A stretch of DNA of 64,000 bases from positions 2,524,963 through 2,588,962 of the forward strand of contig CAXAMN010018890.1 of NCBI GenBank assembly GCA_963970005.1, written 5' to 3'. Under the pieces are notes generated by a model. It was not told where the DNA came from and searched no databases. It saw nothing but the letters and a program-made list of their open reading frames with translations. The position numbers were made by a program, and so were the translations under genes. The stretch is from Durusdinium trenchii. Its lineage: Eukaryota; Sar; Dinophyceae; Suessiales; Symbiodiniaceae. Position 1 is the stretch's first letter. Each line of letters starts with the position of its first letter. Of this stretch, positions 36,701 through 48,700 are shown in pieces.

Positions 36701-39700
36701 TTTAAAGCAGTACTCGTACAGTTGGGCAGTCATTGGTGAGACCATCTATAAAACTATAATCTGTTGATATATGTTGTATGTTTATTATGTTTTAGGGAAG
36801 TGTTTTTAGGGTGGTCGGATGGCAGGCAGCATCTCGAACGGCAAAAGGCCTTGCGTTCCTAAAGGTAGCAGGAGGTCGCAAGTTCCACCAACTGCTGACC
36901 CACAAACAGAGAATGTATTTGCACCGGCCAATTCCCAAATTGAAGCAGCAGGACCCAACGCGTGGAATTCATGGCAAGAAGTCACAAGCGACATCAAGTG
37001 ACACAAATACAATTCACTTGGAAAAGAGCCACATCCTTTCAATCCAAGTTTTGGTTGCTCGTGCGCATTTTCCCAGGAGACCCTAGAACGTGTGGGTAAG
37101 GCAGGAGGGCAGGATGGCCGGCCGCGTTGATGGATTCGATGGATTACAGATTTCATCAGATATATATAATACTGTAATTCATCGGGCATGGAAAATAATG
37201 AGTGTTTTTCAAAGTGTTTGGGTCTAGCAGAAAAAACTATGGTGATTCCATGTGATTGCAAAGGTTATTAAGACTTATATTGTTCTTTGTTGAATGGTGT
37301 GCGAGTCAAGCGAAGTCAAATGTGTTGGGCAGTGAACCATTGACGTGCAGCAATGTTCATGGCGATTCATCTAGGAAGTCCTGATGAAGTGAATACAATG
37401 GGATTGGGATAGTCTGAGACGAGCCAAACCCACAACCAGCTATTGAAGTACTTCACACTCCCAGGTTGGTCCAACAGCTCTTCACCGATGCCTTTGTGTC
37501 CGTGGTATGTCTTCGGGTGCCTGTCGGCAGGACTTCTCCGAGGGCATCATGGGCCCCACCACGCTGATGTTCGTAGCGCGAAATTCCGCAGAAGCCGCCT
37601 GGGCCGAAGCCGAGCTCGGTGCGGGATCGCGACGGCAGAGTCGGTGGGGATTGGGCCGTATCTTTTTCGCTGCCACTGGAGCAGCAGGTGATTTCATGGA
37701 ATGAATTCCAGGAAATCCTGTTTAAGATTGGATTCCAACAAGCCAAGCTGCTGGCCATGTGAATCCAGGTGGTGCTGAGGTTTCCAACAAGTACAGGTAG
37801 GAAATGAGGGAAGCTCGCCCCTGCAACCCTGGTGGTGGATGTCCTGTCATCAGCTCTTACTTCAAGACTCTCAGAACCAACTTCTCAAGTGGTGGAAGGG
37901 CATTCAGGCCAAACCGAAATATATTCATTGGATTTCCATGTTTCAAGGAGACCAGCTACCCTCCCCAAAAAGAAGCACCACAGGAACTTCCGGGCTCCCA
38001 GCAGGTGGTTCATAGATGTTCATAGTAGACCTGTGTAGAGCACCATCCGAAGAAGAGCCATGTTCTTCCGTTCTACCATCCATCCAGGATGCTCAAGTGA
38101 AAATCGACTCGGATTTAGTATAGTCCTTTGGTGACTCCAAACAGTTGGTCCTCGGTGTGTTCCTTGGCATGTCAACTACCCCCAAACCCATCCGAAAGCG
38201 TCCCGAACCGCTCCAGCCTCCAGCGCCTCCAGCCTGTGTTCCACCCCACGACCCCCTCCGAGAAACCGCTGACCTCCGAGGGGGGCCTTTTTCAGCCGCC
38301 GGTCTGGGACAGCATGCGCCTTCAACCGCTACGGGGGCCGTTCCGCGGGTGGGGCGGGTGGCCAGGTGGGTGGGCTTTTTGGTGACCCAAACTCCTCAGA
38401 AGAAGCAGGGACATGTAGTCCGCAAGGGGTTGTGTCAAGTCTTGTTGGTTGAGGGTTTGAGGTGATCTTTGCCTTTGTGCCTTGGAGGGTAGGAGGAAAT
38501 ATGGAGGCCCCTTCATGTGAACCGGGTTGTTTTGTCGTTCTTTCAAGCCGCTAGCCACTAGCCCTGCCAGACCATCCTCAAAACATCCCTTCCCAGCCGG
38601 CGTTTGATTCCAAAACTACGGGTGAAATCGGGTGAAAAACAAATGGTTTCCCTTCGAACTCAGCGGGCAAAGTCCACCTCCGCCCTGCAGAAATCCAGGG
38701 AGACACCTGTGATGCTTGGCTTGGGGATGTTTGGGGTTGACCACAAGTGAGTGGAGCGGACGCCTCAAATTCTTGGAAAGCACCTCAGTATGAGCGCTTA
38801 AAGTTACTTCCAAATTGTTTAATTACTGTACCGATCAGGTCAACTGTAAACCTCCACACCTAAAAAATATAACGGTTCGTCACACCGAGGAGCTTCATGT
38901 TGGACTTCATCCACGAAGACCTGCTCCAAAACGGCCGCCCGACAGCAAGAAAATATCGCACATCGAGTAGAAGCTCAATCGAGTCGGGCCACAAAAACGT
39001 TTCTTCGCTTCAGTCCGTTGAACGTGTGAGTCGGGCACGTCCATCACATCACCGTGCCGCCACATGCCGCACAGAACAAGAAACGCTTCTTAGACAGGTT
39101 AAGACAGACATTCTGATGGGTGTTTTCTCGGAGGTCTTTCCGCTGGATTGGTTTCTCACTGATTTTACCCCGGTCTTCCGCAGCCGGGGCCCTCGGACCC
39201 GCCGGGTCGAGAAGTCGGACAGGTGCGTTGGGTTCCATCGCTTCGCCGATGTATCTCAGCAGCCTGGGTGCCCAGCGGATGGCTGCAACGTTCAACACGT
39301 TGCGAGCGCGGCACTGAAGACACACAGGACTCACAGACCTGTTGAGGGAAACTCCTTGCGCCCGTGGGTGTTCCATGTTTCTGGATAAAAGGGGGGTACC
39401 CAGCTCTGTCACGAACACTGAAAGGAATGGATGTGAGCAGTTGGGGGCTCCAACATGTTCAGAACCACGTTGGATTATGGGGCAAGGCTCGACGACCTCA
39501 CCACGTTGGATGTGAAGGTTGCTGCGTTGAGCAGCTAGCGACTTTTCCACCCGTGCGGATGTGCTGCTGTTCGACGTCAATGTCAACCAAGATGGTGGAC
39601 GTGTATCCCAGTTTAGAGATCACCCTTGTGTAAATCAGAAAGACTTGGAAAGCAGAAAGCCAGAGGCTCTGGAGAGGGGTTGGGTCCCATGGGTTTTTTT

Positions 39701-42700
39701 CGCCGCTCGAGGTCCAGAGAAGATGGTGAAGGTGAAGTTAGATCCTTGGATGGTCGGCTCGGCGTGATGAAACAAGTGTCCAAAGGAAAAATCACTTGGG
39801 ATACTGAAAGCTAGGTTGTAGAAAACCGTTTGCCAATCCGAAAGATACATGGGAGATAGGAAGGAAGAATTCAGGGCTCTTTTTTGCAGGAGTCGTAAAC
39901 ACTTTTTGGATTTGTTTGGTGGCCAGTTTGACGGGTACAAGTATGCACCAGAGAGCAAGCATGTGTGGAGACATCCTTGTTTAGGTTAATGCGGGACAGC
40001 CCAAGAACAGCTGTCATAGTGTAGTCAAACTCTTGAATAGTTCCAGTTCCACACTCGATCCACTTCAAGGTCGGTATACAACTCTTTGTGATCGCCAGGT
40101 GCAAGGGTGTGAGAGAATCAAAAGTGTCCAACGACAACTCCGGAAACTCATATATCCCTTCGACACCCGCCCACGTACATACAAAAGAGCCCAATGAAAC
40201 ACACTCCCCCAAACCAACGTTGCCTCCAAATCAAGTCAAAGACAACGGTCAATCTGTCAAAGTCTCCAAACTTTCGGTGAGCTGGACCAAGTGTTTGGGA
40301 GTGGGCGACTGAATGCAGCTGTTGAACGATCAATAGGCCAATGATATGATTTGATGGGATTTGATTGATTGATTGATTTGAATTGAATTGAACTGATTTG
40401 ATTTGAACTGCTTGGTTGGTTAAGTGATTGATTGAGTATCTGCTTTGTTTGGTGATCGCTTTTGGGACCTGGCGTTTTGGCCCATCCAGCCCGCTCTGGT
40501 GACGCCCAAAAGGACTCGGCGCTCCTGGCGGAGCACACGACCGTGGGGCCTGCCACCCCGGTGCAGCTCCAGGAACCACCCCGGCGCAGCGTGGGGCGGG
40601 GCTCCGACCCTGGAGGGAGGTGAGAAGTTCTTGTGGATTGAACTATTGTGAACTATTGAAGTCCGAGATTTGGGATTCTGAGTGCAGAGTGCTTGGGACT
40701 TACATTGTTGATTGGAAAGGCTTGGATGTGTAAGGGGATGTGTAAGGAGGACCCCAGATCCAAGAAGGGACCCACCCGATTTGCATTTCGGGCTGAGAGG
40801 GATTGAAACACCTTTTGTGGGTGATGGATGGTTGGTGAGCTACTGAGCCTGAACCTCAGCTCCATGAGCGCCAGGAGCTGAAATACACCATGGAACAAAT
40901 GCTGAATGCCCAACGCACCGCTGCCTTGGCCTTGGTCACGCCGAACCTGCGACGCTCGGATCACCTGTCGCGCTCGGGCGCGCCGCTCCGGAGACACGCT
41001 TCGGAAGACGGTGGGAGTGGCGGAGTTCGATCGGAAGTCCATCGGAAGTACCGGCATTTGCAGATCAGGCAAAGCCAGGTTTGGTTGGGGGGGGCATTCG
41101 TATTTAACTGTCAGAGGTGAAATTATTGGATTTGCTAAAGACGGGGGTTTAGTGAAGCCAGGTTGGATGGCCCGAGTTACCACTAGATCAAGAGCTGTGG
41201 ATCTACCCCGAGAAGCACCGCACATATCTTCCGGACAGTCGTTGCACAAGAGAAACCCGTGTTTGTGATGGTTCAAGCAGCCAAAGGTTGTTCTTGATGA
41301 TTTGTTTGTGTCAAGTCATGCTTGTTCTCATTTATTCCTGTTGTGAAATTTCATCCTTTGCTTGAGCACATGGCTGTCTTGTCAGGTCCGTTCGGCACGT
41401 TCCGCAGTTCGAACTCGAGCTAGTCCCCTTTTGCTGAAAAGGCCGCTTCCTTTTCATGCCTGACACCTGGTTCATTTCGCACGTACCATGGTGAGTTGGC
41501 CGCGGAGCCACTTTTGGCCAGCGTCGCAGTTCGACGATCGCGATTCGCNNNNNNNNNNNNNNNNNNNNNNNNNNNNNNNNNNNNNNNNNNNNNNNNNNNN
41601 NNNNNNNNNNNNNNNNNNNNNNNNNNNNNNNNNNNNNNNNNNNNNNNNNNNNNNNNNNNNNNNNNNNNNNNNNNNNNNNNNNNNNNNNNNNNNNNNNNNN
41701 NNNNNNNNNNNNNNNNNNNNNNNNNNNNNNNNNNNNNNNNNNNNNNNNNNNNNNNNNNNNNNNNNNNNNNNNNNNNNNNNNNNNNNNNNNNNNNNNNNNN
41801 NNNNNNNNNNNNNNNNNNNNNNNNNNNNNNNNNNNNNNNNNNNNNNNNNNNNNNNNNNNNNNNNNNNNNNNNNNNNNNNNNNNNNNNNNNNNNNNNNNNN
41901 NNNNNNNNNNNNNNNNNNNNNNNNNNNNNNNNNNNNNNNNNNNNNNNNGCGGAGCCACTTTTGGCCAGCGTCGCAGTTCGACGATCGCGATTCGCTGGAG
42001 CTGGGTGATGTTGAGCGGTTGTATTCCCATGTGTTTGAGGATGATGACAATACAGATGTTCCAGTGCGGCTTACCTCTCCTCCACCTGCTGTGCCGGCAC
42101 CCGTCGAACACGCTGCTGAAGTTGAGTCCCAGGGAAAGCCATGTTGGACCTGTTTACGTTGCTCCTCCACTCACTCGACGTGGTCCGTTGTGCATGGGCG
42201 GTGGTCATGTTTGGATTGTGGGTCTTCGGAGTTTTATGATGCTGCGGAGGCCTTTCAACAGTCTACAGAGCATGGTCTTTGGGTTTACATGCCCCATGGT
42301 GGTCCACCAGCCCCACACGTTGAGCCCCGAGTTCCTGTTCGCCCTGCCGGTCGACGAGCACCAGTGAGAACCCATGTTGGATATGACCCTCATGAGGTCC
42401 CTGTTGAAGCTTCAGAGCAACCGGAAAGTGAGGCACCCACCAATGACCCTTCGGTGGATCCTGACACCTTACAGGTTTTGCCTAGAAGGCGACGACGCCG
42501 TCGTCGAGGAGCATCAGTTGAGCAAGCCGCCAACGCTGAGGATGGAGTTGCAGCTTCGCCCACTGGCAGGCGACCTCCGACAGTTCCTTCGATGGCACAG
42601 CATGAGCCCAATCCAGTTGAGCCTAGGAACGAGATTCTTGAGGCCCTTCGACAGCTGTTGGATGAACGCAAGCAGAAACGTTCACCTGGCAGTGACACCG

Positions 42701-45700
42701 CTTCTTGGAACAGCCGTCAAGGCCCAGAGAAGCATGTGAAGTGGCGTGGCGGCGCTGCACCAGTTCCGCCACAGTGGAAGCCCCAGCAGAACGATCTTCG
42801 TGCATTCGCTCGTTGGGAACGCCGCATCGAGATTTGGCGTTTGCAGGTCTGTGCATACATGCCACCACAGGATGCTGCATTGATGTTGTTGACATCCCTC
42901 ACGGGGGAAGCAGAGTTGGAGGTCGAACACCTCGACCTGAAGCGTGTTCATGATCGCAATGGTGTGCAGTACATTTTGGACACCCTCCGGGAGCCGTTGC
43001 AACAAAAGCAGTTGTTTCAGAAACGTACATTGTTGGATTCATTTGAGAAGCTGTCCAGGTTTCCCAATGAGAGCCTCCGGCAGTACATCAACAGGTATCG
43101 CCGAGTGGAGAAAGACCTTGAGGCGATCGGCATCTCGAGCTCCAACATGTACGACAGCGAAAGCAAGGGCAACAGGCTCTTAGAGCGTGCCCGATTGGCG
43201 CCAGAGCTCCAACGGTTGGTCATGATTGCAGCTGGCAATAGCCTGGAGTACGAGCGGATTCAAGAGGCACTCGCCCTACAGTTTCCGGACTTCAAACCGC
43301 CACCAGCTGTTTTCCAAAAGGAGCGTGATCATGTGACACGAACACCGTCGCATGGCAAAGGTTCGTACAGTTCGAATGCTTCGACATCCGCCTCTTCATC
43401 ATGGTCCTCATCCAGTTCAAGGCCTTCATCCAAAGGTTTTGGCAAGTCGCAATATCCCAAACGGGCATTTGTTGCAGAACAGGTTGACGACCTTGGTGAC
43501 ATTCCGGAACAACCGGAAGATGAGCAGCTGGACATTGAAGCAGATGATAATGGTTTTTATGAAGTTGAAGAAGAGTTCACAGAGGCTGTCGATAACGACA
43601 TTGCAGAGGAAGCACCGGAATCCGAGATACAGGATACAGTTGCACAGCTGGCAGATGTTCTGACGGTGACCTCGAAGAAGTTGCAGAGCACCGTTTTGGG
43701 CAGAAAGTTCACTGGCCGACCTCGAACAATCGAAGAGAGAAAACGAACTTCGACATGCAGTGCTTGTGGCAAGTTAGGCCACTGGCATGGAGACCCTAGC
43801 TGCCCGCAGAGCGGATCGGCTTCACAAGGCCATGACTCCAAAGGCCGTGGAAAGCACTCGGCTGATGGCAAAGGAAAAGGTCAGCGCAGCAATTCCAATA
43901 GCAGTACACAGTATGCAAAGCAGGCATTTATGGTGCGTTTCCCGGACATCGATGACCAAGAGAAGACCTCTGAGAACACCTCCTTCTTTAGCTATACCAC
44001 CTTCCTTTTGGACGACCACGTATGTTCTACCTACATGACTGAGCTGATCGATTTTTCGGGGACAATGATTTTGGACACAGCCTGCCAGAGAGCCTGTTGT
44101 GGACGTGTTTGGTTGGACCTCCACACCAAGATCCTCGATACCCATCGACTATCGGTCAAGCACATTGAAACTGCCGACATGTTCCAGTTCGGCTCAGGTG
44201 GACCAAAGCGCAGCACACAGAGGACCTACTTCCCGGCATCCCTTGCAGGCCAGGAAGCTCAGGGACTTTTGTTGGGAGTGAACGTGTTGGATGCAGATGT
44301 CCCTTTCCTTGCAAGCAACACCATGCTTCAGAAGTTGGGTTGCATCATTGACACGTCACAGAGTTTAGTTTCATTTGCTGTGCTTGGTGTGACTTTGCCG
44401 CTTGAGTTTAAACATGGGCATTGGGCAGTGAACATTTGTTGTTTTCCACCTCGTGTTCATCAGCATGCATGTTGGAAAGAGTTGAGCAAGGATTCATTTT
44501 GGCTTGCACCGGATCCGGAAGTCATTTTGTCGGAAGCCTTTTTGGAGCGAGATCGGACTCGCGCTCAATTCGATCCTCCTGTCGTGCCGTTGACACCTCA
44601 TGCTCACCACCGGCCTTCCACCGGAATGGCTTCAGAAGTGGAGAACCATCATCTTGAAGGTGATGATGATCGAGTTCAGAGCCTTGGCAGCGATGTCCCG
44701 GCTTGTGAGGTTTGGTTTGAGACCACGCCAATGGATGACGGCGTGGGAACTGGAAGAGACCAAGAAGGATCAGTTGAAGGACGTGGCACAGTCCTCGAAG
44801 ACGACTCCAGCACATCCCATGTCGACTTGCACACACCCGGAGTTCAGAAGGTATGGCAATCGGAGCGGAAGCTACGCTCAGTGCAAGCGATGCCTGGCAA
44901 AGTTCCAATGGAACCCAGACGATCAAGGATGGCTTCAGCTGGGTGGTCAGTCCTCTTCGCGATCTACACCCTTGCCGCTTCCTTCTTCGGACAACATTCT
45001 CTGTCCGGTGACCGGCTTGGACGCGATTCAGTACAAGCAGACAGCTTTGGCGAAAGCTGGACCCAAGCCCAAGGCCAAGAGATCTCCGACCTCATCGAGC
45101 ACCTCACGACCGACCAAGGGCCATGGCAAGAGCAAGGGCAAAGTGCCCATCATCCACCTTCCAGAGCAGGACGACCAATCGGCATGGACTCCCGAGGAGT
45201 GGGAGACCCATTGGGAAGAGATTCGAACAACCTACCAGCCGCACGACATCATGATGCCAGATTCGGACCATCCGGATCAGTTCCCAGACGACCTCGAAGA
45301 GTGGACTCCGAGGTATGCTCCTCACCTTTTCAACTGAGTGGAGACCATTGGGAGGTCAAGCAGGGCATGTGCATCCGGCACCACTTGGTTCCAAGATGCA
45401 GCTACTTCGACCTACAACACTGCGAATGCCCTGTACCCCTTCGTCGGTTGAACCCACAATGCACGGCAGAGATGGAGTTTCTAGACGGCTCCTATGGCAC
45501 CTTCACCTATGAATGGCAGTGCTCGCAAGCTCCTGTGCGATCTCAGTGGACAGGTCGCACCATTTTCTTTATCCACAACCAGTTCAACCAAGACAAGAAC
45601 AGCCTGGCACCTTTGAAGAGCAGGCGCAAGCTTCTTGATGGAGTCCGCAGAGCACTGCGAGTCTATGAGATTGAGTACACCGCCATGAATGAGTTGGCAG

Positions 45701-48700
45701 AGAAGCGGCCCGTGTCTCAGGTTGACATCTTCGAAATCCTGAACACCAACTATGAACTGCTCGAGACCTTCGCAGGGCAGGCAAACATCACACGCAGGGC
45801 CAAGAGCTTTGGTTTGAAAGCCATTGAGCCGGTGGATTACAACACTGGCTTTGATTTGAGTCAGGTCACTGACCAAGAGCGTGTGAGTTCCATGATCGAC
45901 CGCTTCAAGCCCCTCATCCTCATTCAAGGGGTGGACTGTAGAGATTGGACCCTCCTCCAGGACAATGTGAACTACCTACATCGACAAATTCAATTGCAGA
46001 GACGGCGAAGAAAGGCCAGGAAGATCCTCAGGCAAGTTGCTGATTGGTGCATTCAGCAATCCAAGCACGGCCGTTACTGGCTCATTGAGAATCCATTGAC
46101 CAGCCGTCTGTGGCAAGAACCTTCTGTACAACAACTTCGTGACCTACCTGGCACCGAAGAGGCAATCTGCCATGCAGGCGCTTATGGCGCCACCAACTCC
46201 AGAGGAGAACCGATTCGCAAAGCACACCGCTTCCTTGGAAACTGCCCACCAGTTCTTCGTCGACTTCAACGACGGTTGACCGCTGAGGAGCAGAAACAAT
46301 GTGTTTCCCTGGAAGGTCGTGATACGACCCTGAGTGCAGTGTATCCTCCTGATATGGTCAAGGCCATACTGCTTGGAGTCCGTGAGTTGGCCCAACAAGA
46401 TGATCGGCATCGTTTCCAGCAACTTGGCCATAGACAGGTTCCTTTTCAAGTCAGAGTGGTCCACTTCACGAATGCAGTTGCGAGTTGGCTGCCAGCTTTC
46501 GAGATGGCTGACGACACCTTCCACAAGGTCAGCAACCGGAACTTCCTGGTTCCTCACTCACATCCACTTTGGAACAAAGTGAGCGAGTTGGTCGGTTGGC
46601 CACGAATGGAACGCATTCAGCTGACGGTGCAACCTGTCATCCATCGACTACCAGTCCATGTGCCGTACACTCATCGCGGCTGGGCATTGCGATTTTCAGA
46701 TGGCACCTATGACATCAGCTATGAAGACTTGAGTGATGTCCACCATCCTCGTGGCCGCTTTCCAAAGCCAGTCCAAGTGGGAATCTTTTTCTATGGATAT
46801 GGTGATCCTGAAGAAGACGACATCGAAGCACCAGCATCCATGGGTGATGCTGAACCAGCACCGCCTGACCAGCGACCTCATGAAGTCCAACCGCAACCTT
46901 ATGAAGTACAACCGTTGACAGAAGATGACCCAAGAAGACAAATCCAGCTATCACCACCGCACGGCATACACTTCAAGCCCGGCACCAAGATCTCACAAGA
47001 GATGAAGCACATGCTTTCAAGAGTGCACCGCAACATGGGACACCCCAGTGCCGGCGAGTTGAAGAACATGCTGTCTATGTCGGGCGCTCGTGACCCGGCT
47101 TTGTTTGCCGCCATCGATGGCATGACCTGCGACACTTGCGAGAGGACTCGCATGCCACCTCGACCTCCTCTAGCACATCCACCTCGCGATGGCTTTCAGC
47201 AGTTTGGAGATTCATTGCAGATCGACATTGTCTACTGTCGTGACACCGGCGGAGCAAACTACCCCATCCTTGGGGTGATCTGTGAAACCACACACCTTCA
47301 CACTGCCACAGTCTTGGAGAGCCGAGCACCAGAAGAGACCTTCCGCAAGTTCATGCTTTGTTGGGGCAGACCTTATGGACTACCTCTCACAATCCGCACC
47401 GACCCAGATGGGGCCTTCAGAGGCCGAGACACAGGACAGTTCGAGGCAGAGCTCTCAGCCTTGGGCGTCTACATCGACTATTGTCCACCAGAGGCTCATC
47501 ACCGCCTCGGACTCATCGAACGACACAACAGCACCATGCGCTACATCATGGAGAAGTTGGTGAACCAGAACGGAGTCACTGGCCCTGATGGCATGGAGAG
47601 AACTTGCGGTGCCGCAACCTATGCCAAGAACTCTTGCACTTGGAGTTCAGGACGGCCGCCTTTCGTTGCCGCCCTTGGGCGCATGCCCAGAGTTGGACTG
47701 GACTTGCTGTCCAACCCCCGTGGTTTGATCATGGGCAGCACTCAATCAGAAGTCCAACGACACTCGGACTATCTCCGCATTGAAGCACAACAACACCTTG
47801 CTGCCATGACAGTTGATGCTTCTTTGAGACGAGCTCTTCTGAGGAGAACACCACCTCAGGCAGAGTTGGAAGCACCGGTTGGCTCCATTGTGGCATACTG
47901 GCGATGGATCGCTCGTTCTGGGCGGAAGCGTGGCGGGTACAGACTCGCTCGACTTTTGGGACGAGATCCCGACCAGAAGTCCTTCTGGATCCAATCCGGA
48001 ACAAACACCATCAAGGTGGCTCAACACCAGATCCGAGCAGCTCATGGCTATGAGCAGTGGATCCCAGATGCCGCCGACATACAAGCACTTCGACAAGCAT
48101 CAGCAAACCTTCAGCAAGGCATCCTACAGGATGAAGAGATTGCACAAGCACCACCAGATACCGAACAGCAGATCACGGAAGATCCCTACATGAACATCGA
48201 AGCCGAGCCAGACACACCAATGCTCCTGCCCACGCTTACACAGCAGCATCCGGCAGCAGCAGACACAGAAGCACGACGACATGAGCAGGTTCAGACCGAA
48301 CCTCAGGCATTACACATACCAGTACAAGAACCGGCAGTGGAGCAACACCTCCACATGAACATCAGCTCACCGAGCTACAAGCAGACGAACATATACCAAC
48401 AGCAGACCTTTGGCTTTGGACCAGAAGAGGCATCCAGAGCACCAGTGCGCACACCCGTGCGACAACCGTACAGAGCACGTTCCAAGACACCAGTTCGGCG
48501 ACTTGGAGGCACAACGAGTCCGCAGCAGCAGTTGGAAGCGCCTGCAGAAGCACAAGCACCAGCAGCCGCAGCAGGACATGGCACTTCACCAACAGGTGAC
48601 ACTTCACAAGTCATCGACCTGACACCCGATGACGAAACAGCAGAGGCAAAAGCACTTGCACGGATGATTCCCAGAACACCTGAGGAGTTGTCTGGACAAA

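Noticed and set aside
41332-42170. Long minus-strand open frames of 232-259 codons over the start of the retrotransposon
   Set aside because: They are mostly the N block read as open, and are shadows of the + strand polyprotein.
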